From contig NZ_WRPP01000002.1 in the NCBI RefSeq assembly GCF_009760405.1, forward strand, positions 744,001-808,000: 64,000 nt of DNA, in the 5' to 3' direction. This DNA comes from Nocardia terrae (GTDB lineage: Bacteria; Actinomycetota; Actinomycetes; Mycobacteriales; Mycobacteriaceae). Of this stretch, positions 26,141 to 35,302 are shown piece by piece. The position numbers were made by a program, and so were the translations under genes. Every line of letters begins with the position of its first letter. The stretch's first letter is position 1. The notes beneath the pieces are model-generated. The model was not told the DNA's origin. It saw only the letters and a program-made list of their open reading frames with translations, and ran no database searches.

Positions 26141-27583
26141 TCAGTTGGTGCGGATGGTGAGGCCGGGGTTTTCGGAGAGGACGGTTTCGATCGGCTGGGA
26201 GGTGAGGATGTCGGAGGGGGTGCACTGGTGGTTTTTGCTGGTGCCGGCGCTCAGGAGGCCCAGGGCCTTGGTGCCGGTGATTACCGAGCCGCCGCTGTCG
26301 CCCTGGACGCTGCAGGTTTTGACGGTGAAGAAGCCCTCTACCTTGACCTTGCGGTCGGTGTTCGGGAGGCCGCCCTCGTTGAAGGATTGGCCGACCATGT
26401 CGACTGTGCCGCAGGTGTATCCGGTGATGGCGCCGGATTTGCAGGCGGGCATGTCGACTACAGGGGTGGCGGTGCCGTCGATGGCGATCGTGCCGGAGGT
26501 CGCGGCGGCGATGGGTTCGGTTGCGCTGTTGGAAGTTGAGCGGCCGGTGCTGCTGCCGGTGGAGGCGCGGTCGGCGCTGCCGCTCGATCCGCCGCCCGGC
26601 GGGGAATCGGGGGCGGGAGAGGGTTTGGCGCCGGGCTTGTCGGAGGGGCCGCCGACGACCAGGTTGTTGTGGAATCGGGCGGCCTGGTCGGCGTTGATCC
26701 GCAGGATCGAGTAGTCGCGCGGACCGAAGGCGGAGGCGGAGAAGGCTCCCAGTTCGTCGCCGAGCTCGCCGGGTACGTAGTCGTAGATCTTGTGCGGCTC
26801 AGTGGTTTTCGACGCCGGATCGACCAGGTTGTTGGGGTCGCAGTGGCCCGCGGAGATGGCGAACGCGTGTTCCTTGTCGCCTTCCTTGGTGGCGTTGAAA
26901 CCCAGTGAGCATTTGCCGTAATGGGTTGCGTCGAAGGAGATCTCGTATGCCTGGCCGCCCTTGAAATCTTCGCCGGGCGCGGCGAGCGTGATCGGCACCC
27001 CCGGATCCATTCCCGGACCGGTCTGCGGTTCGTCGGACGCGATCAGTTCGACCGCCCCCAGCTCGCTCGGTACCTGCGCGCCACCGCTGGTGTAGAGCAC
27101 CACCTTGTTGCGCCGGACATCGACCGCGTCCCCGATGAAGGCGTTCGCCGACTCGTGCGGCTGCCCCTCGATCCATCGCCGGACCGCGGCGCGCTGCTGC
27201 TGCAGGGCCGCGGCGCTGGTTCCGACCTTCACGACCTCGAATCCGGCCTGACGGGCGGCATTGGCGGCGGTGTCGAATCCGGTGCCGTCGGTGAGGGAGA
27301 CCAGCGCGCGCCCGCCGTCCATTCGTACCCCGGCGAAGACCATCGGATACGCGGCGCGCGCGAGCTTCTCGAACTGGGCGAGCTGCTGCGCGACATCCGC
27401 GCGCCTCAGATACTCCGCCATGTCGATGTGCAGATCTCGCCGCACCGCGGTCTCCAGATCGGTCACGACCGCGCCCCCGCCCGAATCCTCGGGTACCGCG
27501 CTCGATACCGGCATGACGGCGGTCAGCATCGCTGTACAGCACGCGAGCACCGGAACAACAGTGGCCCGAATCCTTTGCCGCAT
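26141..27583 (-). CDS. secreted trypsin-like (S1) serine protease with Ser/Pro insertion
   Basis: 480 aa. Signal peptide to about residue 29, a propeptide-like region (about 40-190), then the chymotrypsin fold with His in SAGHC (about 243), Asp in RDYSILRI (about 288) and Ser in QGDSGGSV (about 428). Between the Asp and Ser halves lies a Ser/Gly/Pro/Thr-rich segment of roughly 50 residues (SPAPDSPPGGGSSG...), which is unusual inside the catalytic domain. Cys pairs (GKCSL/GHC, PACKS/GYTCG, TCSVQG/HQCTP) indicate disulfides, as expected of an exported protease. Monocistronic. Confidence 0.87.
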   Translation of the reverse strand: MRQRIRATVVPVLACCTAMLTAVMPVSSAVPEDSGGGAVVTDLETAVRRDLHIDMAEYLRRADVAQQLAQFEKLARAAYPMVFAGVRMDGGRALVSLTDGTGFDTAANAARQAGFEVVKVGTSAAALQQQRAAVRRWIEGQPHESANAFIGDAVDVRRNKVVLYTSGGAQVPSELGAVELIASDEPQTGPGMDPGVPITLAAPGEDFKGGQAYEISFDATHYGKCSLGFNATKEGDKEHAFAISAGHCDPNNLVDPASKTTEPHKIYDYVPGELGDELGAFSASAFGPRDYSILRINADQAARFHNNLVVGGPSDKPGAKPSPAPDSPPGGGSSGSADRASTGSSTGRSTSNSATEPIAAATSGTIAIDGTATPVVDMPACKSGAITGYTCGTVDMVGQSFNEGGLPNTDRKVKVEGFFTVKTCSVQGDSGGSVITGTKALGLLSAGTSKNHQCTPSDILTSQPIETVLSENPGLTIRTN

Positions 27584-27871
27584 CCGGCAAACTTACAGCT
27601 ACCGCAGTGGTTTTCCCGGGACCTCCACAGCCGGACTTTCGCTCCCGGCAGCGAACCAGCGGTCTACCTGGGCCGGAACCGACGGCGGAGGACACCTTCA
27701 CGAGGGCCGCCACTGGACAGTGTGGGTGTCCTGGGCCACGTCTGGCCCCGCACCCCGGGTCGGTCTTGTACGGTCCTGGCGGCGAACATGCTGAGCGATC
27801 ACCATGGGCGACAACCCAGCGAGCTCCGAACCGACGCAGACCGGTCCGGAGCTCGCTGGCATATCGGAGCC
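27584..27871. other. 288-base intergenic region before the protease
   Basis: It holds the leader of the protease gene and the terminator of the galactonate operon (27816-27859). I see no gene in it. Confidence 0.6.
27816..27859 (-). terminator. terminator of the galactonate operon
   Basis: Perfect 13-bp stem CCAGCGAGCTCCG (27816-27828) with its complement at 27847-27859 and an 18-base loop, 12 bases past the kdgK stop. Confidence 0.75.
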
Positions 27872-28825
27872 TCAACGCAGGACGGTGCCGCTTTCCGCGC
27901 TCAGCAGCGGCAGTTCCGCGCGGGTCGGCGCGCCCTCCCAATCGCCGTGGGAGGCGACCGCGAACGCGCCCGTCGTGACGGCGCGATCGAGACGGGCGGG
28001 CAGCTCGGCGTCGTCGAGCAGGGCGGAGAGGTACCCGGCGACGAAGGCGTCACCGGCCCCGACCGGGTCGACCACGCGGACCGTGCGGGCGGGCCGGTGC
28101 AGTTCGCCGGTCGCGGTGTGGACCCGGGCCCCGCCCGCGCCGAGCTTGACCACCACCTCGCGAATCCCCAGATCCAGCAAGGGCTTGACCTGATCCGCGA
28201 GTTCGGACCCGGCCGAGGCCGGTGCCGCCAGCGGCAATTCGTCATCGGAGGCGATCAGCACGTCGACATACGGAGCCCACGACCGCATCACCTCACCCGC
28301 GACCGCCGAATCCCACAGGCGGGAACGGTAATTCACGTCCAGGCAGACCTGGACACCAGCCTCGCGAGCCAGCCGCAGGGCCCGATCCGCCGCGGCGCGG
28401 GGCGCGGGACCGAGCGCGGGTGTGATGCCGGTCAGGTGCAGCAGACGCGGCGAAGCGGCCGCGAAGGCCCGCTCGATCGCCTCGGGGCTCAGCCGCGACC
28501 CCGCCGAGCCGGCGCGGTAGTAGTGCACGCGGGTCAGATCGGGCAGGCGCGGCTCGAACAGCATCAGCCCGGTGGGCGCGCCCGGATCGACGGTGGCGGC
28601 GCCGAGGTCGACGCCCTCGGCGCGCAGGGTGCGCAACACCAGCTGCCCGGCCTCGTCGTCACCGACCGCGCCGGCCCAGCGCACCGGATGGCCGAGACGG
28701 GTCAGGCCGATCGCCACATTGCTCTCGGCCCCGGCGATCGAGATATCCAGGCTGCCACCGAGTTTGAGCGGTCCGCTGCCGCGCAACGCGATCATGGTCT
28801 CGCCGAAGGTGAGGACATCGTTCAC
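27872..28825 (-). CDS. kdgK: 2-keto-3-deoxy-sugar-acid kinase (PfkB family)
   Basis: 317 aa. A ribokinase-fold kinase that phosphorylates 2-keto-3-deoxygalactonate or -gluconate at O6, preparing it for the adjacent aldolase. N-terminal FGETMIAL and GGAxxN-like AGAESNVAIGLTRLG, and the C-terminal PfkB signature DPVGAGDAFVAGY with the catalytic Asp. GTG start whose codon overlaps the aldolase stop (GTGA). E. coli uses a non-homologous DgoK for this step, so the gene is best described as KdgK-like in a dgo operon. Confidence 0.9.
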   Translation of the reverse strand: MNDVLTFGETMIALRGSGPLKLGGSLDISIAGAESNVAIGLTRLGHPVRWAGAVGDDEAGQLVLRTLRAEGVDLGAATVDPGAPTGLMLFEPRLPDLTRVHYYRAGSAGSRLSPEAIERAFAAASPRLLHLTGITPALGPAPRAAADRALRLAREAGVQVCLDVNYRSRLWDSAVAGEVMRSWAPYVDVLIASDDELPLAAPASAGSELADQVKPLLDLGIREVVVKLGAGGARVHTATGELHRPARTVRVVDPVGAGDAFVAGYLSALLDDAELPARLDRAVTTGAFAVASHGDWEGAPTRAELPLLSAESGTVLR

Positions 28826-29439
28826 GCGATCGCCTCCCGGAACCGGGCCGCGCGCCTGCGCAGTTCGCCCAGGTCACCCCCGTCGGCGGCATCACCGACG
28901 ATGGGGGATCCCACCCCGACCGCGGTCGCGCCCAGCCGCAGGTAGTTCGCGGCCGCCTCGGCGTCCACGCCGCCGACCGGCACCAGCGGCAGCTCGGGGA
29001 ACGGCCCGCGCAGCGCCTTGAAGTAGTCGGGTCCGCCGATGGAAGCGGGGAAGAGCTTGACGGCGGTGACCCCGGCCGCCCGCGCGGCCACGATCTCGGT
29101 CGGGGTGATCGCACCCCCCAGCACCGGCAGACCCAGCCGGACCGATTCCTCCACGCCCGCACCCAGACCCGGCGTCACCACGAAGTTCGCCCCCGCCTCG
29201 ACGGCCCGGCGGGCGTCCTCGGCGGTGAGCACGGTGCCCGCGCCCAGCCACGCGTCCGGGCCGAGTTCGGCACGGGCCCTGCGGATCACCTCGAGCGCGC
29301 CGACCCCGGTCAGCGAAACCTCGACCAGCGGAACGCCTTCGGCCACCAGCGTGGTGACGGTGCGCAGGGAGGCGTCGGCGTCCTTGCCGCGAATGATGGC
29401 GACCAGGCGTTCCCGGCGCAGATCCTCGAGAAAATTCAT
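28822..29439 (-). CDS. dgoA: 2-dehydro-3-deoxy-6-phosphogalactonate/gluconate aldolase
   Basis: 205 aa, the usual length of KDPG/KDPGal aldolases. It splits the phosphorylated keto-acid into pyruvate and glyceraldehyde 3-phosphate. The Schiff-base Lys is in GVTAVKLFPAS (about residue 130), the general-base Glu in VEVSLTG (about 40), with GAGTVLTAEDA and FVVTPGL for substrate binding. The ATG at 29439 is chosen over the longer open frame because the family starts just before RLVAIIRGKD. KDPGal specificity is inferred from the neighbouring galactonate dehydratase. Confidence 0.92.
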   Translation of the reverse strand: MNFLEDLRRERLVAIIRGKDADASLRTVTTLVAEGVPLVEVSLTGVGALEVIRRARAELGPDAWLGAGTVLTAEDARRAVEAGANFVVTPGLGAGVEESVRLGLPVLGGAITPTEIVAARAAGVTAVKLFPASIGGPDYFKALRGPFPELPLVPVGGVDAEAAANYLRLGATAVGVGSPIVGDAADGGDLGELRRRAARFREAIA

Positions 29440-29467
29440 TGCGCTACAACCTTCTTCGATAGTCGGC

Positions 29468-30613
29468 TCACCATTCGGCGAACGAGCCGTCGGTGTGACG
29501 CCACACCGGATTGCGCCACGCGTGCCCGGTGGCGTCGGCCTTGCGGACGGCGGTCTCGTCCACCTCCACACCCAAACCCGGCCGGTCGGTGCGTACCAGG
29601 TGCCCCTCCTGGAACCGGAACGGCTCCGGATCGGCCACGTAGTCCAGCACTTCCGCGCCCTGGTTGTAGTGGATGCCGATGGACTGCTCCTGGATCAGGA
29701 AATTCGGTGTGGTGAAGCCGACCTGCAGGCTCGACGCCAACGCCACCGGGCCCAGCGGGCAGTGCGGCGCGAGCTGCGCGCCGTACACCTCCGCCAGCGC
29801 CGCGATCCGGCGCAGCTCGGAAATGCCGCCCGCATGCGAGATGTCGGGCTGCAGGATCGCCACCCCGGACTGCAACGGCGCCAGGAACTCCCGCCGCGAA
29901 TACAGCCGCTCGCCCAGCGCGATCGGGATATTGGAGGCGTTGACCAGATCGCCCATCACGTCCATGTGCTCGGAGAGCACCGGCTCCTCGACGAACATCG
30001 GGGCGTACTCGGCCAGCAGCGGCAGCAGCCGCCGCGCGTTGGCGGGGGAGACGCGGCCGTGGAAGTCCAGGCCGAAATCCCGGTCGTCGCCGAGGGTTTC
30101 GCGCGCGGTCTGCGCGCGGCCCAGCACATCGCGGACCTCGGCACGGGTGGCGACCGGCGACATCCGGCCGCAGCCGTTCATCTTCACGGCGGTGAAACCG
30201 GCCTCGATCTGCGCGGTCAGCGCCTCGCGGATCTCGCTGGGCTCATCGCCGCCCACCCAGGCGTAGGCGCGGACGCGGTCGCGCACCGGACCGCCGAGCA
30301 ACTGGTACACCGGCACGTCGAGGTGCTTGCCCTTGATGTCCCACAGCGCCTGATCGAGCCCGGCGACCGCACTCGACAACACCGGACCGCCCCGATAGAA
30401 ACCGCCCTTGGTCATGACCTGCCAGTGGTCCTCGATGCGCAGCGGATCGGTGCCGAGCAGGTATTCGGCGAGCACGTCGACCGCGGCGCGCACCGGTTCG
30501 GCGCGGCCCTCGACGACCGGTTCACCCCAGCCGACGATGCCGGCGTCGGTCTCCACGCGCACGAACATCCAGCGCGGGGGAGCCAGGAAGGTTTCGATTC
30601 GGGTGATTCTCAT
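29468..30613 (-). CDS. dgoD: D-galactonate dehydratase (enolase superfamily)
   Basis: 381 aa, the normal DgoD length. It removes water from D-galactonate to give 2-keto-3-deoxygalactonate. Visible active-site pieces: LDFHGRV with the metal Asp and the galactonate-specific His, FVEEPV and LGERLYSR with the two metal Glu, and LAPHCPLGP with the catalytic His base; these match the GalD pattern in the mandelate racemase group. Starts with an ATGA overlap on the regulator gene, showing tight operon structure. Confidence 0.93.
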   Translation of the reverse strand: MRITRIETFLAPPRWMFVRVETDAGIVGWGEPVVEGRAEPVRAAVDVLAEYLLGTDPLRIEDHWQVMTKGGFYRGGPVLSSAVAGLDQALWDIKGKHLDVPVYQLLGGPVRDRVRAYAWVGGDEPSEIREALTAQIEAGFTAVKMNGCGRMSPVATRAEVRDVLGRAQTARETLGDDRDFGLDFHGRVSPANARRLLPLLAEYAPMFVEEPVLSEHMDVMGDLVNASNIPIALGERLYSRREFLAPLQSGVAILQPDISHAGGISELRRIAALAEVYGAQLAPHCPLGPVALASSLQVGFTTPNFLIQEQSIGIHYNQGAEVLDYVADPEPFRFQEGHLVRTDRPGLGVEVDETAVRKADATGHAWRNPVWRHTDGSFAEW

Positions 30614-31383
30614 GGCCGGTCCTCGGGTCGAAGCTGTTGGGAGAGTTCGGGCTCGGGCAGATTCGCGAGCGCGTCGTCGCGCGCCGCCATGTCGAGCAGG
30701 AAGTTCACGGCCCGCCGCGCGGCCTCGGGATCGCGGGCCCGCACGGCCTCGGCGACGGCCGCGTGCAGGGGCACGGAATCGTCGAATTCGCCGGAGTGGA
30801 CATGCATGTCGCGCTGTATCAGGCCCGGAATGATCAGGTGATGCAGCTGGCCGAAGAACCGGTTGTGGGAGGCGTCGAGCAGCGCGGTGTGAAAGTCCGC
30901 GTCGGCCTTGACCAGTGGCATCACCTCGGTGCCCGCGGCGGTCATCGCCGCGAGGGCGGCGTCGAGGGCGGCGAGGTCCTCGTCGGTGCGGTGCTCGGCG
31001 GCCAGCGCCGCGCTGGCCGGTTCGATGGCGCGGCGCAGCGCGCGCAGTTCGGTGTAGAACCCGTCGGTCACGCCCGCTCCGAGCTGCCAGCGCAGCACAT
31101 CGGCGTCGAGCAGGTTCCACTGCTCGCGCGGCCGGACCACGGTCCCGCGCTTCTGCTTGGCCGCGACCAGCCCCTTGGCGGTGAGCACCTTGAGCGCCTC
31201 CCGCACCACGGTCTGACTCACGTCCAGCTCCGCGGTGGCAGCTGGCAAATCGATGGCTTCCGACTCGGGAAAGGTCCCATCGAAGATCCGCGTGGCCAAC
31301 CACTCCACGGCATAGCCATGGGTCCCGCGTCCGGAATACCTCGAGCCGAGCAACCTGGAGGTACCCGAGCTGGGCTTCGTCAT
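30610..31383 (-). CDS. dgoR: GntR/FadR-family regulator of galactonate catabolism
   Basis: 257 aa. Winged helix (about 25-85) with LDVSQTVVREALKVLTAKGLV and a C-terminal FCD domain (about 105-235) with LRRAIEPASAALAA, DADFHTALLDASHN and HAAVAEAVRA. It heads the operon dgoR-dgoD-dgoA-kdgK, the position DgoR has in E. coli, and probably represses it until galactonate binds. Ribosome site GGAGG before the ATG. No galactonate transporter follows. Confidence 0.88.
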   Translation of the reverse strand: MTKPSSGTSRLLGSRYSGRGTHGYAVEWLATRIFDGTFPESEAIDLPAATAELDVSQTVVREALKVLTAKGLVAAKQKRGTVVRPREQWNLLDADVLRWQLGAGVTDGFYTELRALRRAIEPASAALAAEHRTDEDLAALDAALAAMTAAGTEVMPLVKADADFHTALLDASHNRFFGQLHHLIIPGLIQRDMHVHSGEFDDSVPLHAAVAEAVRARDPEAARRAVNFLLDMAARDDALANLPEPELSQQLRPEDRP

Positions 31384-31495
31384 GGAATGCCTCCGCTGGT
31401 GTCCCGTATTGGATGGGTGTGCGCCGGTGTCGATCCTGGTGGCGACGGTTCATGGTAGAGGATTTTCAGGTATTTTATGAATTAATCTCTGATGG

Positions 31496-31503
31496 ATAGC
31501 TAT
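31496..31503. promoter_or_regulatory. short palindrome in dgoR/hypF intergenic region
   Basis: ATAGCTAT within GGATAGCTATTC, inside an unusually AT-rich stretch (about 31458-31506) upstream of dgoR. It may be part of the dgo promoter or operator. Weak evidence. Confidence 0.25.
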
Positions 31504-31619
31504 TCGATCTCGCCGAACTGGTAGCCGCGCGGCCGGTCGGTCTGGTGCCGGGAGCAAGGTCGCCGAGGCAGGGACTTTCGGCCCTACGGCGGGGTGCGGC
31601 GGCGGCCGAAGGTGTAGGG

Positions 31620-33926
31620 GTGCGCCTGATCGAGCGATCGACTCGTCGCCGTGTGCTGGTCACCGTGCGCGGTGTGGTGCAGGGTGTGGGCTTTCGGCCC
31701 TTCGTGTATCGGCTGGCCCGGGAACTCGGGCTGAGCGGGGATGTGCGCAATGCGGGTGGCAGCGTCGTCATCCGGATCGCGGGCAGCGCTGGGGAACTCA
31801 CCGAATTCGTGGCGCGACTGCGGGAGTCGGCGCCGGTGGCGGCGCGCGTGGAGCAGGTGGAGGTTGTGCCGCTGGACTCGCGGATCGCCCTGGACCCGGG
31901 GTTCACGGTGGTGGCCAGCACCGCAGAGGATCGGGGAACACCGCGGGTGCCAACCGATCTGGCGACGTGTGCGGCGTGCCTTCGCGAGCTGTTCGATCCG
32001 GGCGATCGGCGCTACCGGTATCCCTTTCTCAACTGCACCGACTGCGGACCGCGGGCGACGGTCATCGACGCGCTGCCCTACGACCGGGAACGCACCACAA
32101 TGCGGATCTTCCCGATGTGCCCGGATTGTCGAAGGGAGTATCGGGATCCGGCGGATCGGCGGTTCCACGCAGAGCCGACCACCTGTCCCGCATGCGGGCC
32201 GCGGCTGGCCTGGTCGGCCGAGCCGGAGAACTCCGGCGTTACCGGTGATGCCGCGCTCCTGGCGGCCTGCGCGACCGTGGTGTCCGGTGGCATCGTCGCC
32301 GTGAAGGGCATCGGCGGCTATCAGCTGATCTGCGACGCCGCGGCGGGGGAGACGGTGGCCCGGCTGCGGAAAACCAAACCGCGGCCGACGAAACCGCTGG
32401 CGGTCATGGCGCCCGACCTCGAGGCCGCCCGTGCGCTCGGCACGATCGACGAAGCGACCGCGACGCTGCTCGGGTCGGCTGCCGCGCCGATCGTGCTGAT
32501 ACCTCGCCGCGTGGACGCCCCGATCGCCGACGACGTCGCACCCGGGGTCGGATCGATCGGCGTGTTCCTGCCCTACAGCCCGCTGCATCATCTGCTGCTC
32601 GCCGAACTGCGGCGGCCGCTGGTGGTCACCAGCGGCAATCGCAGCGGTGCGCCGACCGTCATCGACGATCCAACTCCGTTGCGTCCCATCGTGGACGGCG
32701 TCCTCGCCCATGATCGGCCGATCCGGGCGCGCTATGACGATTCGGTGGTGCGCGTCATGGCCGGACGGACGCTGTCCGTGCGCCGCGCCCGCGGCTACGC
32801 GCCCGCGGCCCTACCGCTGCCGGTATCCGCCGCCGCGCCCGTGCTCGCGGTCGGCGCGCAGTTGAAACACACGCTGGCCGTCGCGGATTCGGATTCGGCG
32901 ACCCTCGGACCCCATATCGGCGATCTCGCCGACGCCGAAACGCTCACGGCGTTCGAGGCTTCCGCGGCCGACCTGTGCCGATTGCTGGCGGTACAGCCGG
33001 AATTCGTCGCACACGACCGTCATCCCGCCTATCTGTCCACCCGGTACGCCCAGCGGTGGCCCGCGCATCGCCGCATCGCCGTCCAGCATCATCACGCCCA
33101 CGTCGCCGCGACCGCCGCCGAGCACGGGATCACCGGGCCGTTCATCGGAATCGCCTTGGACGGACTGGGATTCGGTGATGACGGCACCTTCTGGGGTGGT
33201 GAGGTGCTGCTGGCGGACTACACCGGCTACCGCCGGTTCGGCCGCTTCGCCACCGCCCCGATGCCGGGCGGCGAGGCCGCGATCCGCCGCCCGGCGCGCA
33301 TGGCGCTCGGATACCTGTTCGGCGCAGAGCGATTCGGGGTCGAACCCGAGCCGCCCGAGCCGGAGTTGCTGCACCGGATGGGCGAGCGGGAGGTCGCGGT
33401 CCTCCGCGCCATGATCGCGCGGCGGGTGAACTGCCCGCGCGCCTCGAGCGCCGGACGGCTGTTCGACGCCGTCGCGTCCCTGCTCGGCCTGTGCGACGAC
33501 AACGGTTACGAGGGTGAGGCCGCCGCCCGGCTCGAGGCCGCCGCGACCGGGCATCCGGCGCGCGAACCGCTGCGCTGGGCACTGCATCGCCGCGCCGGAC
33601 TGCTGGTCTACGACCCGGTCCCGACCCTGCGCCACCTCCTGGAGTCGACGGGCGACCACGCCGTCGGCGCGCTCGCGGCCCGCTTCCACCGCACCATCGC
33701 CGAGGTGGTGGTCGCGCTGGCCGCCGAAGCCGCCGCCGACAGCGGCACCGACACCGTCTGCCTGGGCGGCGGCGTCTTCCAGAACGCCCTGCTGACCACG
33801 CTCGTCCTCGACGGCCTCGCCGCAGCGGACCTCAACGCTTTCGCCGGAGAGCGGATTCCGATGAACGACGGCGGAATCAGCTACGGCCAGGCCGTGATCG
33901 CCGCCGCCCGCACGAACAGGAGTTGA
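31620..33926 (+). CDS. hypF: [NiFe]-hydrogenase maturation carbamoyltransferase HypF
   Basis: 768 aa from GTG at 31620. It transfers the carbamoyl group from carbamoyl phosphate towards HypE for CN ligand synthesis. Domains in order: acylphosphatase (VRGVVQGVGFRPFVYRLA, about 17-35), two zinc-finger pairs (CAACL...CTDCG, MCPDC...CPACG, about 115-195), YrdC-like (VKGIGGYQLIC..., PLVVTSGNRSG, about 205-385) and the Kae1-like carbamoyltransferase domain with HHHAHVAA and CLGGGVFQNALL near the end. Length is typical. First gene of the hyp block, three bases before hypC. Confidence 0.95.
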   Translation: MRLIERSTRRRVLVTVRGVVQGVGFRPFVYRLARELGLSGDVRNAGGSVVIRIAGSAGELTEFVARLRESAPVAARVEQVEVVPLDSRIALDPGFTVVASTAEDRGTPRVPTDLATCAACLRELFDPGDRRYRYPFLNCTDCGPRATVIDALPYDRERTTMRIFPMCPDCRREYRDPADRRFHAEPTTCPACGPRLAWSAEPENSGVTGDAALLAACATVVSGGIVAVKGIGGYQLICDAAAGETVARLRKTKPRPTKPLAVMAPDLEAARALGTIDEATATLLGSAAAPIVLIPRRVDAPIADDVAPGVGSIGVFLPYSPLHHLLLAELRRPLVVTSGNRSGAPTVIDDPTPLRPIVDGVLAHDRPIRARYDDSVVRVMAGRTLSVRRARGYAPAALPLPVSAAAPVLAVGAQLKHTLAVADSDSATLGPHIGDLADAETLTAFEASAADLCRLLAVQPEFVAHDRHPAYLSTRYAQRWPAHRRIAVQHHHAHVAATAAEHGITGPFIGIALDGLGFGDDGTFWGGEVLLADYTGYRRFGRFATAPMPGGEAAIRRPARMALGYLFGAERFGVEPEPPEPELLHRMGEREVAVLRAMIARRVNCPRASSAGRLFDAVASLLGLCDDNGYEGEAAARLEAAATGHPAREPLRWALHRRAGLLVYDPVPTLRHLLESTGDHAVGALAARFHRTIAEVVVALAAEAAADSGTDTVCLGGGVFQNALLTTLVLDGLAAADLNAFAGERIPMNDGGISYGQAVIAAARTNRS

Positions 33927-33929
33927 CCG

Positions 33930-34193
33930 ATGTGCCTCGGAGTTCCCGGCCGCATCGTGACCGTCACCGACGACGGTCCGCTGCGCATGGCCACCATCGA
34001 TTTCGACGGCGTCCGCCGAACCGTCTGCCTGGCCTATGTTCCCGACGCCGACCCCGGTGACTACGTCATCGTGCACGTCGGCTTCGCCATCAGCCGGGTC
34101 GACGAGATCGAGGCCGCCAAGACCCTCGCGGTGCTGCGGGCGATCCCCGACGCACTGGCCACCGAACTCGGACCGGAGGTTCAGACCCGATGA
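33930..34193 (+). CDS. hypC: hydrogenase maturation chaperone HypC
   Basis: 87 aa. Starts MCLGVPGRI; the Cys after Met is the residue that holds the Fe(CN)2CO intermediate with HypD. It delivers the iron to the large-subunit precursor. OB-fold with [11 protein letters not shown] near residue 50. Overlaps hypD by four bases (ATGA). Confidence 0.96.
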   Translation: MCLGVPGRIVTVTDDGPLRMATIDFDGVRRTVCLAYVPDADPGDYVIVHVGFAISRVDEIEAAKTLAVLRAIPDALATELGPEVQTR

Positions 34194-35302
34194 AGTACCT
34201 CGACGAATACCGGGATCCGATCCTGGCGCGCCGGCTGCTCGGCGAACTGCGGGCCGTCGCCACCCGGCCCTGGGCGATCATGGAGGTCTGCGGCGGGCAG
34301 ACCCACACCCTGGTGCGGCAGGGGATCGACGACGTGCTGCCCGCCGGCATCCGGATGATCCACGGACCCGGCTGCCCGGTGTGCGTCACACCGCTGGAGA
34401 TGATCGACCAGGCGGTGACGCTGGCCGCCCGGCCGGAGGTGATCTTCACCAGTTACGGTGACATGCTGCGGGTTCCGGGCAGCACCGGCGATCTGCTGGG
34501 CGTGAAGGCGCGCGGCGGCGATGTGCGCGTGGTGTACTCGCCGCTGGACGCGGTCACCATCGCCCGCGAGAACCCGGACCGCGAGGTCGTCTTCTTCGCC
34601 GTCGGCTTCGAGACCACCGCACCCGCCAACGCCATGGCGGTGCTGCACGCCGCCACCACCGGGGTCACGAATTTCAGCGTGCTGGTCAGCCATGTACTGG
34701 TGCCCCCGGCCATCGGCGCGATCCTCGACGCCCCGGACAACCAGGTGCAGGGCTTCCTGGCCGCCGGGCACGTGTGCGCGGTGATGGGCTGGACCGAATA
34801 CGAGCCGATCGTCGAGAAATACCGGGTGCCCATCGTGGTCACCGGCTTCGAACCCCTCGACCTGCTCGAAGGCATCCTCATGACGGTGCGCCAACTCGAA
34901 AGCGGGCGAGCCGAACTGGAGAACCAGTACGTGCGCGCGGTCCGGCGCTCGGGCAATACCGAGGCTCAGGACGCCATCCGGCGCGTATTCCGGGTCACCG
35001 AACGCAATTGGCGCGGCATCGGCCCGATTCCCGACAGCGGACTCGTGCTCACCCCCGAATTCGCCTGGCACGACGCCCAACAGCGCTTCGGACTCGGTGC
35101 CGCCGCGGCGTCGACGGAGAACGCCGACTGCATCGCCGGGGACATCCTGCGCGGCACCGCGTTGCCCACCGCCTGCCCCGCCTACGCGACCCGCTGCACG
35201 CCCCGGCATCCGCTGGGCGCTCCCATGGTGTCCTCGGAGGGCACCTGCGCCGCCTTCTACACCGCGGGCCGCATGCCGATCGCGCTGGAGGTGCTGCGAT
35301 GA
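34190..35302 (+). CDS. hypD: hydrogenase Fe-ligand assembly protein HypD
   Basis: 370 aa, the normal length. It carries a 4Fe-4S cluster and assembles the Fe(CN)2CO unit with HypC. Motifs: [33 protein letters not shown], and the C-terminal Cys cluster ([31 protein letters not shown]). Overlaps hypE by four bases. Confidence 0.96.
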   Translation: MKYLDEYRDPILARRLLGELRAVATRPWAIMEVCGGQTHTLVRQGIDDVLPAGIRMIHGPGCPVCVTPLEMIDQAVTLAARPEVIFTSYGDMLRVPGSTGDLLGVKARGGDVRVVYSPLDAVTIARENPDREVVFFAVGFETTAPANAMAVLHAATTGVTNFSVLVSHVLVPPAIGAILDAPDNQVQGFLAAGHVCAVMGWTEYEPIVEKYRVPIVVTGFEPLDLLEGILMTVRQLESGRAELENQYVRAVRRSGNTEAQDAIRRVFRVTERNWRGIGPIPDSGLVLTPEFAWHDAQQRFGLGAAAASTENADCIAGDILRGTALPTACPAYATRCTPRHPLGAPMVSSEGTCAAFYTAGRMPIALEVLR

